A DNA stretch of 64,000 nt from the NCBI GenBank assembly GCA_050084985.1, contig JBITNC010000002.1, positions 16,802,001-16,866,000 of the forward strand. The letters are read 5' to 3'. The notes under the pieces are model-generated. The model saw nothing but the letters and a program-made list of their open reading frames with translations, searched no databases and had not been told where the DNA came from. Every line of letters begins with the position of its first letter. The stretch's first letter is position 1. The position numbers were made by a program, and so were the translations under genes. Source of the stretch: Nageia nagi. Its lineage: Eukaryota; Pinophyta. Of this stretch, positions 36,001 through 47,579 are shown one piece after another.

Positions 36001-39000
36001 ACAAATTCTATTTCATTGAAAACATTGTTAACTTCTCTGGAAAACCATGGGATTTAGATTGTGAAACTCCTAGCACTGATGGAGAGATTGGTGAAGAAAA
36101 AGCCAAATACACCTGCTATCTGCCTCCGCAAAGGAAGGCAGGAGGTGATAAAGGAGGCTAAGTCTTCTGCAGATCCAGGTTCTGGTGAAGATGAGGACAT
36201 GATTTGTGCATCTATTAACAGTTTTGGAGGTAGAAGTTTGAATCCTAACCATTTTGAGCCTAGTGCAAATAGGGTCATTTGCAGTGAGATCAAAATGGAT
36301 TTTAACCTATAAAAAGCAAACATATGAAATTAGTGCATAACGTTTATTCTCCTACTCTAGGGTAGTTATCATTAGATTTTGCATTTGACTTTTCTTCAAA
36401 AGCTGTGGAATGGTAATCTTGTGTTACATTGCTGATGTGGTCTTGTTTTGTTGGTAATATATTCGCTGTTTCAAAATGGTTCCCAAGTTGTCCAGCTTCC
36501 ATCTTATAGTCTGGTTCTTGTTTGGCCAGTTCTTGAGCTATCATCCCATCTATAGCCAATGCAGTAGCTCCAACTTCAGTTGCACATGGAGAGCTCACTA
36601 GTTTGTCTGACCTGTTTTCTTTAAAATATTTTCACATATTGTCAATTGCTTTGTCCATGGGAACGTTTTCCTCATTGCCTTCCATACTCTTCCCAGCAAC
36701 TGCAATTGCTTGTTTCGACATGCCATTATATAGAACTTATGATAGTAAAATGAGTTGGAATGTGATGTCTTGAGTTTCTTACATTCAGTATTTCCAGAGT
36801 GGGCAGGAAGCTACTGGGTATTTCTTTTCTTTTGTTATGTGCATTAATCTCTGGAGGCAATATATTTATATTTATAATTAAATAATTCCTTTTGTTATAT
36901 TGTGCCCTTTGGGCACAAAGTTTCTCCAAAATTTAAAAGACCAACATTATTATGTGGATCCTGTCCATGGAAGTTCTTTAAAGTTTTATAGATTATTTGA
37001 AAGAAATAAAATAGTACAAGTGCTTATTGAAATCTCATGGCTTTGGTCCATTGTCCACACATTTGGATTTGAAAGTATGAAATAAATGTTTTCCAGCATG
37101 TCAGCTTGTGTCAGCTTGATGTTTATACACACTCATAGAGGTGAGTACCATTCGGCTCTAGATCCTCCAAATATAATTGTAGGTTACACATCTCAGCATT
37201 AAAATATAAAGGGGTTGCTATGTCCTTGGTGGAAGCAAAAGAATTGCACTAGACATATTTTTTTGAGTATTTACAATCATAAAGCATTGATGAACAAGCT
37301 TCCTTTATGAAAGTAAATTGCAGCATGCTGGGTTTTTTTATTGCCAATGCTGAAGTCATTGATATTTTAGTCTATATTTTCTTTGACAATATCTCCTTCA
37401 AGAGTCTAAAACCCTAGGGTTTTCTGATTTTACACTCTAAATCTTAGGATTTTCTAGATAAGTCTTTCTTGAACAATTTCTCTCATGAAACAAAATTTGT
37501 TCGAGCTTGCACCTTTGCTGTGCTGGTTGTTGTATTGGTGCAGCACTAGACATCAGATTGTTACAATCCCCTTCTATTAATTCAAAAACATTATTTTATT
37601 TTATACTGGACAGTCTTGTTCTGACAGCAAAATTCGAAAAGGATCATACAATGGTAGCCACCAAGATATCGAGCTCAACTAGAAAATTAATTTGTAGGGA
37701 AATCACAGATCATACAAAAAATAACATGAGTAGTGGTCCAAGCTACGTGACTTCATATTTGGTGGATCTATACTCTTGTACTTTAATCGGCCAATGTAGA
37801 TGTCAAAAATAGACGTACTGGAGTTTTACTAGGCATTCTAGATTATTTTGACTTAAATTGCTTAAAAAGCTTGAGATGATTCTTGTGATTAGATGTTATT
37901 CATGGACCATATTTTTTTGGCAGGAAATTAATTTGGTACTTTGAAGAAGTATTTGATCTTCACTCTTTTACAAGGGTTTCTAACCTTATCCAATCATTTT
38001 AAAAGGTCTTTAGGATGAGATATGGATAAACACTGTAATTTCCTTACATCTACATCAAGATAATAGATCTTTATAGAGGTAGAAATATCGATTAGCATAA
38101 AGCTTTGGAGTTTAGAGCTTGATATTATATAAATAAAATCAATATATCTGTTTATTTGAATTGGAAGTTAGAAAGGGTATATAGAGTTTTAAACTAGCTC
38201 AGATATCTAATACATATATATTAAGTACTGATAGATTTCAATGTCAGGTACCTATGTTTGAACCCAAATATTAAGATAGGTGCAACTGTCGAGATTGATA
38301 CCTTTTGGCACTTTTACATTCTTGTTTCCCTTCTTGCCTATTTCTATGGCTATATTCCATCTTTAATCACAAAATTGGCAATAGAGGCATGTGATCACTG
38401 ACATCACCGTACAAAAATCTTTTGTGAATTAATTACTGGAGTTTAGCTTCCTACTAAGTTGCAGGTGCATTGTTTAATTGCAGCTCTGGGAAATGTTTCC
38501 CTCAAAATCTTTGTTTGGGAAAGCAGATAGGAGGCAAATTCAGTTTGAAGCTGATGTGCATCGACTTTTCCTTGCTACTTGGTATGTTGTGTCATGGCCT
38601 AAGGTGTTCAATTTCCTTTACTCTCTCTTTGGAATTCTTAGTCTGGCATTATTCACGTTTAAAATCTCAAGCGGTTGGTTCTACTAGTCAATGTGTTTGT
38701 GGCCATGAAATATATCATTACAAATTTTCTGGTTATTAAATTCAAGATACGATTTGTCATATGCTTTTTAGACTCTAAAGTCCCTAAAGGACGCTTGAAA
38801 TGTACTGCAGGGCATAAATGAGGGAAGGTAGCACTTCTCCCTTTTGTTTTCTTAATACCTCATTTATATAAACCGTTTATTTATCAAACCTGAGGCTAAT
38901 ACCTCATGGTTGTCTTCCAGTTGCTGATGAGTTGTACAATTGTTCTCCATTGATTCTGAGCTGCATAATTTATTTGACTCCATACCATTTATGTAGTAGA

Positions 39001-41157
39001 AGGCGGACTGTGAGATTGCTTGCAACATACTTTAGTCTTCCCCATGAAAATATGGAGGCCTAGTGAGATTGCCGGAGGTGATAAATCCATACATTGCTGT
39101 GGATACGTTCATGATGTTTGCTGTCACATGTAATCTTAAATGTTTCCACAATTTAGCCGACTCTTTCTCCCATTTGTTTGGGATTTGATCTCTTCAACTT
39201 AAATTTGATTTTGTGCTTAAATATACAAAAAATTGTTCCAATATACATATTCCCTTGCAGCTTGGTCAATTTTGATCTTTGTATATAGTCTAAAACTTAA
39301 GAGGACTGCTTTGAAACTATGGTTCTTATATCTAAGGGTTTTGTTGGAATTTCTTATCTTATATTTGCATCTGGGTATGCTTTCATTTTCCTTTATGAGA
39401 TTGATGTTATTTTGGCATTTGTAATTAGTGTTGTTCGACTTAGATTCTTTCCTAAAGTTCTCTGTAACAACCATGATTGCATCTTAGCTGCTACAACAAT
39501 CCCATGCCTGACTAGATCTACTGTTCTTAACTTTTAAATACCTCCTAGCAAAATCAAAATATTGTTTACTTTTTTCTTGTATAAAATCTGTCAAAGTTTA
39601 TGCTTTTGATATTTTTTGATGTGGAAATTGCATTTCTCAATGTAAGTCTATTTCTGTATTCCTTTCTCAGCTATAATCATTTCATCAAGAATGCATGTGA
39701 AAAAGATCCAGAGGAGATATGTGATCTTGCAAGCAGAATGTCATTTGATGATCAGCAAAAGCAAGTGCAAGGACACATACATGCTCAACTTAAGGACATC
39801 TGCAAGGCTATGGATGGCATTTTGGTTTTGGATGAGCAAATTGGAAACGTGAAACTTGCCACAACACCTGTTCAGCAGACCCCTCGTCGCAGTGGCCTCA
39901 GTTTTGCAGTAGGTGCAACCAGAACATATCCAGAGACAGCTGGTAAGAATATAAAACCTATGTTTATGAAATTATTTTGCAATGTTATGTTTTTGTGGAC
40001 AGATTAAATAGATTACATATTCATAGTCCTGTATGTCCTAACTTATCTTTTTTAAGGTACTGTTACGAAAAGATGAAATTTAAGCCTATTTCATCCCACT
40101 GTAATATAAGATATGACGAAGTGGCCCTCATTGTGATTTTGAACTGCAGTAGCTGTCTATCATAGGCAGCCATAGTTGACTGTTGTGGATTGTGAAGAAA
40201 ATTTAGAAATAGCAGTGCCAGGAAAACAAACTTTACTCTGCTATAGTCTTAGCTTGCCACCTAGCAAATGTCATGAATTTTTTCATCTATTATCAGTTTG
40301 GTGTATTTCCTGTAATTTCTACTCTCTTATTTTGCAGAACAGCTGTTGCGGCTACTAGGTCTATGAAAAGCCTGGAATTGTCTAATGCGTTGAAGGAGCT
40401 AATTGGATATACTCTTGAATTGAAACCATCACAAGTATGCCACAAGGAAGCAGGCCGAGGGTTATATTTGTCTGGACAAGCTGGGATTGGGGCTGTTGTC
40501 TCATTTTATCCTGGTGTAATATATTCTCCAGCTAATTACCGCTACATACCAGGATACCCACTAGTCGATGCTGGAAATCCCTATTTGATTTCAAGATATG
40601 ATGGAATAGTCATAGATGCGCAACCTTGGGGAGCTGGTGGTGAAAGTCGTGAACTCTGGAATGGCTTTTTTGATAGGGGATTAGTAGAGATTTCTGGGGG
40701 CAGTCAAAAAACCAAGTCCGATGCTCTGTGGCATGTGCTAAGTAAACCAAAGGAGAACAGGTCTTTAACAAAAGGTGCTGTTGTGGAGAGAAGAAATGCT
40801 CTTGCTCTAGGACATTTTGCAAATCATCCAGCCAAGGGAATGCAACCAAATGTAATGATTTGTCCATATAATTTTCCGTTGTCAGTAACGGAAATGAGAC
40901 CATATATTCCGAATTTACTGTTTGGAAGCGAAGAGGAAGTACTTATGGAAAGGTACGGTTCATTCTGGTTAAGGTCTACGTCTGCCAATGATGGTAATTT
41001 ATCAGCTGCTCCAGTGATACGAACACTCGTCCTTGTGGCAACAAGGCCAATATGTGATGAAGAAATATTTCTAAATTATAGGTTGAGTAACCCAAAAAAG
41101 AGGCCTGATTGGTATCATCCAGTTGATGAGGAAGAAGATCGACGGAGATGGAGCTGA
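30096..41157 (+). CDS. SET-domain protein, SETD9-like (four exons)
   Basis: Proposed exons: 30096-30125, 38484-38581, 39671-39942 and 40343-41157. They total 1215 nt, in frame, for 404 residues. The start sits in a strong context (TCACCATGG). Exon 1 encodes [10 protein letters not shown]. Exon 2 gives [20 protein letters not shown]. Exon 3 gives a helical, acidic region. Exon 4 carries the SET domain: [27 protein letters not shown], then LALGHFANH with PNV (residues about 294-304, the equivalent of the NHS-PN signature) and EEIFLNY (about 373-379, with the usual active-site tyrosine). The pattern GAVVSFYPG and late EExFxNY resembles animal SETD9, whose substrate is not established to my knowledge. 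So lysine methylation is inferred from the fold only. Intron 1 is 8.36 kb and appears to use a GC donor. Introns 2 and 3 have GT-AG ends. Exon 4 is the most certain, exon 1 the least. Confidence 0.8.
31628..32400. mobile_element. hAT-type MITE in intron 1, 773 bp
   Basis: Terminal inverted repeats TAAGGTTCCACA at the left and TGTGGAACCTTG at the right share 11 exact bases. Flanking octamers GATTTTTC (31620-31627) and GAGTTTTC (32401-32408) differ at one position, as expected for an aged 8-bp hAT target duplication. Subterminal regions are unusually rich in G+C and full of GTTCC/GGAAC motifs. No transposase frame is present. Confidence 0.8.
33240..34560 (-). pseudogene. Fossil hAT transposase (BED finger and DUF659) in intron 1
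   Basis: Read on the minus strand: a degenerate BED-type zinc finger near 34550-34480 ([20 protein letters not shown]), then the [19 protein letters not shown] stretch near 34060-34000 and FKLSTFDDY. Next is the DUF659-like core at 33846-33580, with [34 protein letters not shown] and [20 protein letters not shown] weaker continuation ([15 protein letters not shown]) runs to about 33400. Frames change several times and the second catalytic region is not preserved. No terminal repeats were found at its edges, so it may be unrelated to the nearby MITE. Confidence 0.8.
36040..36312 (+). pseudogene. Unrecognised coding-like fossil in intron 1 (plus strand)
   Basis: One frame gives [17 protein letters not shown] then [15 protein letters not shown] up to about 36140. 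A shift of frame continues with [17 protein letters not shown] and [19 protein letters not shown] to a stop at 36312. Composition looks like protein rather than random intron. I do not know the family. It could be a retrocopy or a captured exon. Confidence 0.35.
36355..36722 (-). pseudogene. Unrecognised coding-like fossil in intron 1 (minus strand)
   Basis: From an ATG at 36722 the minus strand reads [20 protein letters not shown], has one in-frame TGA near 36632, then continues [20 protein letters not shown] and on through [11 protein letters not shown] to a stop near 36345. About 120 codons with one stop. Balanced, polar, likely disordered sequence. No domain recognised. It is convergent with the fossil at 36040-36312. 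Confidence 0.35.
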
Positions 41158-44100
41158 CTGTATTGAAAATAGTCAAATACATCAGGATCAAGTTTTGTCT
41201 GCATTTATTTATAAATTTGAGCATGTCTTCAGGAAAAATGATTTGGTGACTTAGGTTCCAGCAGCAATTTTTCTTAGATCATTTGTTTCCATTCTTGAAA
41301 AACTACATAATTGGAAATGGCAATGTTCTTTTGATCATTAGTCTCCTTCTGATGAGATTATTTTGCGATCAACTTGAATCCTTTGGCACACATTATTGGC
41401 TTTTCATTTATCTTGTTTAGAAAAGAAGGTACTGTATCTAAATTTTTTTGGAGTTTTTTGTTATTTTGAAACTGGGCGCTAAGGATAATTACCAGGTTTG
41501 GGCAAACCTGGTTCAAGTTGGAACTATTCTGGTTTGTTGTGGCATTTTTTATTTATTTAAAATAATCGTAATGTTTATAAAACTTCAGAAATCAAAATTC
41601 AAACTAAAACTACAAGTTGCAGTATACACTTTCTTATAGTTGTTAGATGAAGCTTCCTAGAGGAACAATCTTTGGATGGTAATATCAGTAGTGTAGGCTT
41701 AAATCTTCATACTTTCCTTCATTCTCATTGCCTACTTTCCTCTTTTCTATATGGGATTCACGTATATATCTACAAGAAAGGTATATATATTGGAAGTATA
41801 TATATACACACACAAGTTACATAAGAATTGATTATTGTGTTCTTGGAGTCTGGCATACCCTATGTACAAGTAATAGGATATTCCAGTTCAAATTTAGATA
41901 AATGAATGCCTTGAGCATATATGCTTCATCTTATGGAGAAAGTGGTGGATATGAATACTGAGATGAAAATCGAATTTTATGGATAATAAAATTTAAAAGT
42001 AGAAATGTAAGCTAAAATCCTATATTTCAAATGTTATTAAATTTATAATAAATGATTTATGGTATTACTTTTTTCAAACAAATACCTTGGCTAGTGTCTA
42101 GTAAATGTTGGTGAGAAGAAGTTTCTTTCTTGGTTGTTCCTCCTATTTGTATTTTTTTCGGAGGTAAGAAGCTCCATTCTTTGAAGGCATATAATAACTT
42201 TTTATCTTCCATTATTTTCAGGTTGATTTCAGTCATGCACTCATTCTCACACTCAAGCAATATTTGTTATTGATTTACAACCATTTTCTATATGAGTTAC
42301 ATATCTACAACTATCTTCATGTGACTTGCTCTCTCTGATTTTTGATAGTTATTTGAAGGGTATCCTTTTTTAAGAAAGATATTTTTTATTAAAATAATAG
42401 ATTTGTCACCATTTTTTATGACTCTTGCTTGATTTTGCCTTTATCTGCTTCTTTAGTACATGGATGGCCGACAACATCCATAATTACTTTAACCTTCCTC
42501 CATAATTGTCCTCTTAATTTAACTTTGCTCCAAACTATTTTCAACCCTTCGAAGCTTGTTGGTGAAAATTTTGCACTAATGGGAAGCGAGTGTAGTGGAG
42601 GATGTAGGAGGTGATATGATTGGAGCTTCCAATCTTCAAAAGATACCTAAAAAAATATACACAATCTTACATCTTTGATGATGAATCAATAAGCAATGTA
42701 GAGATGTAAGTATTGCATGTATCCTTATGAATCCTTTCCATTGCTTGGACTTAGAAGAAATAACACTAGAAGTTGTAGAGTGTGGTTATTCCATTGTGTG
42801 CACTTTTTTGGAAGCATGGCAAATGGACATGATGGTTGTGAGGGGGAAGATGGAAAGGAACGAATTTGGGTATGAATATTTGTGGAAAGATGAAGGTATA
42901 TGTAGGCAAATGGGAGTGGTGGATAACAACATTTTCAACAAGTCAAGATAACTTCATCAGATTTGGTTCTAAGCATAATCTTCAAGTCAATCATTTGTTT
43001 CATGGACATCTTGAGCAAAATGTATGGTTGATTAGCCTTTTGAAAATGGTTTGATCTTGATCAAGATGTATCTTTTGCAGAGTATCCCTAGATATCAACA
43101 CCCAATTGTCTTGCTTTAAGTTAATCTAATGTTTACTTCAATAGCTCTTATACCAATTTAGCAAGACAAATGATCCATTTTGAGAATATTGTTTGATATT
43201 GCTTGTCTAATCAAAGGACAAATACTGAACTTTTCCTTTCTATTGCATGTGGTCAGGTTGATGGTACCTTCAGAGGTGACCTTGCCTTTGAATTTACCAT
43301 TTCTTCCTCTACAAGTGAATCTCTCCTTAGATTTCTAAAATGATGGCTCTGTAACTCTAGTACATTAAATGTTCATTTTGCATGCTTTTGACTCATGTAT
43401 TTTTGATGCCTATAAGCTTTGTTGATAATGTTTACAAACCCAACATCTAAATTATCCTTTTTATTATGTTATTCATATTCAACCAATGTAATGATGCCAT
43501 GTGGAAGGTGTAGCATTGATGTTGACACATAAACATGATCTTCAACCTTTTAGGATCAAATATGAGTAGCCCCACATAATAAATGATTCTCGCTCTTTGT
43601 ATTTATTTTCAATTTATCTCTACCTAGGCTTTTCAAAGTAGTGTACTAACATCATCTTGAAGAATATCGGGCCTGATATTGAAAATCGAATGCATTTCCA
43701 TATTGAAATTTGTATATACATCAGGATAAGTGAAAATGCCTGATGATTTTATTATGAAATTTATCGAGCCTGGTACAAAGAATTTTATTCTCGTATTTTT
43801 TCTTTATATCATCTTCGAGGGTATTTAAGTTGCTTGTTGATGTCATCATGAAGATTATCGATCCCAATATAGATGCTTATGCCTTGAAAATAGATGAATT
43901 ATAAATAAATCCTTTCTTAGTTGAGTAAATTATATAAGGCCTGGGAATGTCTCCATGTGAAAATTTGAGTCTTCTGAGTAGAACACAAGGAAATGGATTC
44001 AAAAAGTAGGAATAACTAGATAGAAAAGGGATATAGTAGCCAATAAATTTAGAAAAAGGTATATGTGGGAATTTCTAAATGAAATTTAAAATTTTCAATA

Positions 44101-44723
44101 GTAAATAAGCAAATTACTATTGAATTGTCACTCATTTTGATAAATAGTCACATTTCAATATATATAAGGACTAAAAAAATATGAAGAAGAGAAGTGTATA
44201 TTAGTATAAGAGTAAATGATAGAGAAAACAAGCAATTATATATATTTATATGAGTAGAGTATTCTATAATAAATTATAATCATTAGAAATATTATAATAT
44301 TGATATAATATAATATATTAAATTATCAATATTTAAAATACCTCTTTTCTAAATATATTATGTTCATTTATCTTTATTTTGGCATTATTTTTTTACTTTC
44401 CTTATGGTGTATAAAAGAACCCAATTGATCGACTCTTCTTGAATCATCAAATTGGTCAATAATGTTTTGGACATACTATGGACCCCTACCAAGTATGGTT
44501 TTCATATGTTGAGGATTAATGAAGTGAAAGTAAAAGAAACATTTGATGAGGTTTTGAAAATATTAATACTGTAAGGATGTTAGTTCATTTGATTTAATTA
44601 CCAATAAGATTAATAACATTTGAGATAAAAGAATTACCTTGAGGTAAACTAGTAGTAACTTTAGCATAATATGATTCTCTTGGGGGAGAAGAAGCTATAA
44701 TAAAAATGAACAAGTTGCACTTC
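41158..44723. other. 3' flank of the SET-domain gene and intergenic DNA
   Basis: The 3' untranslated region starts at 41158, but no clear poly(A) signal position can be fixed. TA-rich microsatellite-like tracts occur at about 41762-41812 and 44236-44330. Frames such as 42727-42951 have no recognisable motif. Confidence 0.45.
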
Positions 44724-45275
44724 TATTGGAGAATTGACCTTTGAAATGACCCCAAACTTTAGTTTTTTACCACTATAGACTGAACCAGCTAATTACAGAT
44801 CTGTTGACTCTAATCGACATCTACCCAAATTATCCTAAATTAGCTAATTGGTCTGCCTCAGATTGGTTAAATGCTAACCAATTGCTATTAGACTAGTCTG
44901 ATTTGGTTAACTAGCTTGTAACCCACCGGTTAGGCCTAAACGAAAATTTGAAGGTATTTTAACTTGTTTTTTGCTTTCTTCTAAGTGTCCTAGATTCCTC
45001 TTTTTGTAGTTGATAATTGTAGAGAGTTGTTTTTTTAGTTTCTTGGGTTTTCAAGCCTTGTAATTGTAGCCAGATTGGCTTCTTCAATTTTGTATGTTGA
45101 TTATTGTTGCTCTTCAATTTTAGTAGTGTATGAAGTTTCAAGATTGAACTTCATTGAAGTAATTTCATTTTTCTCAATAATAGAATATTGCTATTATTCA
45201 GTTCCTTCATTTGTATTGTATTAATGCTCCATTGTTAACAATATTAAGTTTATTTGAATCCTATTGGATTCTTCA
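44724..45275 (+). repeat. 5' LTR of Copia B
   Basis: Opens TATTGGAGA (the 3' copy has TGTTGGAGA) and ends ATTCTTCA. Shared blocks with 56661-57230 include TTTCTTGGGTTTTCAAGCC, GTAATTTCATTTTTCTCA and ATTAAGTTTATTTGAATCCT. Confidence 0.9.
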
Positions 45276-45277
45276 TT

Positions 45278-45289
45278 TGGTATTAAAGC
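45278..45289 (+). other. Primer binding site of Copia B (degenerate tRNA-iMet)
   Basis: TGGTATTAAAGC starts two bases after the LTR. It differs from TGGTATCAGAGC at two positions. Confidence 0.8.
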
Positions 45290-45383
45290 TTTGTTGGGTC
45301 TGAGATAGGTGTGATAAAGCCTGTGGCTTCTTGCAATTGCAAAGGTTGCTTGTAGAGTCTTTGGTTTCTTATCTACAAGTGCC

Positions 45384-47065
45384 ATGGCCAACAACATAAA
45401 TTCATCCATTCCCATTCCAAATTTTGATGGAAATGATTATGAATATGAGAGCATTATGATGCAAATTTTGCTCATAGGAAAATATTTGTGGGATGTAGTA
45501 GAATATGGCTATGTAGAACTTGTTGATTGGAGTACACTTTCAATAGATGAGAAGAAGATTAGGAAGGAATGTATAATCAAGAACTCTCTTGCTTTGTATT
45601 ATCTCCAAGAAGCTCTTGATAGGAGCATTTTTTCCAGGATTGTTGGTTGCAAGACAACTCAATATGCTTGGACAGTGTTGAGAGAAGGCTTACAAGGGAG
45701 TGACCAAGTAAAGGTGGTGAAGTTGCAGACTTTAAGAACTGAATTTGAAAATCTCAAGATGAAAAAGATTAAGAAGGCTATTGATTATTGTGTAAGAGTG
45801 AAGGAAATGTTAACAAGATGACAACTCTTGGAGAAGATATGGAAAATCTTATATTGATAAAAAAACATTCTGATATCACTCACTAAGAAGTGGAATCACG
45901 TTGTTGTGATTATAGAGGAGATTAAGGATTTCTCTAAAGTAGATATTGATTCTATCATTGGCTCTCTTATGTCTCATGAAGAGAGACTAAATGATGAACC
46001 AATTAATGTCAGTAATGTAGGAGAGAAAGTTTTTGCTACAAAAGAAGGAGAATCAAGCTCTAGTAGAAAATGAAGGGAAAGAAGCCAACAAAGAGATAGA
46101 GGCCAAGGTAGAGGAAGAGGTAGAGGCAATGTTGATAGATAAATTCTCAATGTTACTACTATAAAAAATATGGGCATTTTGAAAGGGAGTGTAGATCTAA
46201 ACAAGCAACAACTGGTGAGGGAAGAGCAACAAATTATGGAGAGAAGTAATATAGAGAGACTCTCTTTCTCCCCATGGAAGAGACAACCAATGTAGCCGAG
46301 AAAAAGATTCAGGTGGCTGGAAAATGCATTGTTGAAGTGCCCACCAAGCATAGAATGGAAAAGATAAATGATGTTTATCACACTCCAGATATGGTTCATA
46401 GGTTTCTTAGTGTTGGGAAAATTATGGAGAAAAACTACAATCTAGATTTTGAAGACAGAAAATATGAGATTTTCAACAAGAATCATGGAAACAATCATGA
46501 CACTATTGTGCATATGACAACAAATAAATTATTTCCATTGAAGTTTTGAGATAAAGGGGGCAGTATAATTGCAAATTTAGTTGTGAATGACATGTCTTGG
46601 TTGTGGCATCTTAGATTTGGCCACTTGTATTTCAATAGCTTGAAGCTATCACATGATCTTGTACATGGTTTGCATCTAGTTGAAGATCCCAAGACTATTT
46701 GTGAAGCCTATATTTTAGGAAAGCTAACAAGATAAAAATTTGAGCATTGGAAAGCATGGAGGGCCTCATACCCATTACAATTGGTTCATGTATATTTATG
46801 TGGATCAATGCAAACTAAAAGTCTTGGTATGAATTCTTATTTCCTCACCTTTATTGATAATTTAAGTAGAACGTGTTGGGTTTATTTTCTGAAACATAAA
46901 GATGATGCATTTGGGTGTTTCAAATAATTTAAAGAGCTTGTGGAAAATAAAATTGAGTAATCAATCATATGTGTAAGAAGTGATAGTGGAGGAGAGTATG
47001 CTTCTAATGAATTTATTTATTTTTGTAAGGAGAATGGCATTAAAAGGAAATTTACTACAACATAT
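45384..47065 (+). pseudogene. Copia B gag, pre-integrase and integrase N-terminal part
   Basis: Gag opens at 45384 with MANNINSSIPIPNFDGNDYE and stays open for 145 codons. It continues in other frames to a knuckle near 46150-46195 reading CYYYKKYGHFEREC, where the second cysteine is tyrosine. The protease active-site region is missing. GAG-pre-integrase follows: WLWHLRFGHLYFNSL near 46600-46640. Integrase core: YFLTFIDNLSRTCWVYFLK near 46830-46890 and RSDSGGEY near 46978-47000, giving the first two acidic catalytic residues. The frame reads GIKRKFTTTY and is then cut by the Copia C insertion. Confidence 0.88.
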
Positions 47066-47565
47066 TGTTGAAATGTATAATGCATTATTGTAAAGATTTT
47101 GTAATAATCTTCTATGTAAGTTCACTAATACTTAAGGGTATCATTTGATACCTTAAGTATTTAAGTGAATATGATAATGTAACTTGTCCTACACTCCATT
47201 TCATGAGCATGCCCCTCGGGTAAAAGGATGTGCATATCATGCTTTTGTACATTGGATAAAAGGGTGATCCAAAGAGGAATTTTGGCTTATAAATAGAAGG
47301 CTCCTTCTTTGTGATCACACACCAATTTATGGAGTAAAGTTATGCTATAGGATAGTGTTCAGGAGAAAAGTGTAGAAGGATTGTAAGAGTTCAAATTTGT
47401 TAAGAAGAGAGATCTAGTTAGTGGATGTACTCCTAGTTAGAGGAACCACTTGCATCTTGTGTTATCTTTGTGAGATTGCTTTGTGAGTCTATTAGATGTG
47501 TATTATGAGCTTTCATGTGATCTTGGGAGTTTAGAGTTGTTCATGTTAAGAGTTCAATTCTCTCA
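47066..47565 (+). repeat. 5' LTR of Copia C
   Basis: TGTTGAAATG...CTCTCA. It contains a palindrome at 47121-47169 (TTCACTAATACTTAAGG paired with its near complement), a GGGTAAAAGG block near 47218 and a TATA box TATAAATAG at 47288-47296. The U3 region therefore looks promoter-competent. Confidence 0.95.
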
Positions 47566-47567
47566 TT

Positions 47568-47579
47568 TGGTATCAGAGC
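47568..47579 (+). other. Primer binding site of Copia C (tRNA-iMet)
   Basis: TGGTATCAGAGC, an exact canonical plant initiator-methionine site, two bases after the LTR. Confidence 0.93.

Noticed and set aside
37507-37812. A 101-codon frame in intron 1 of the SET-domain gene as an extra exon
   Set aside because: The exon phases already join from exon 1 to exon 2, and this frame has no family similarity or matching splice sites that I can see.
40273-40342. Start of the SET-domain protein at the ATG at 40273
   Set aside because: This is the end of intron 3 (pyrimidine-rich, then AG). Exons 2 and 3 give a continuous upstream protein in matching phase.
41762-41812. TA-rich tract as a regulatory element or origin
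   Set aside because: Simple microsatellite-like sequence with no supporting signals.
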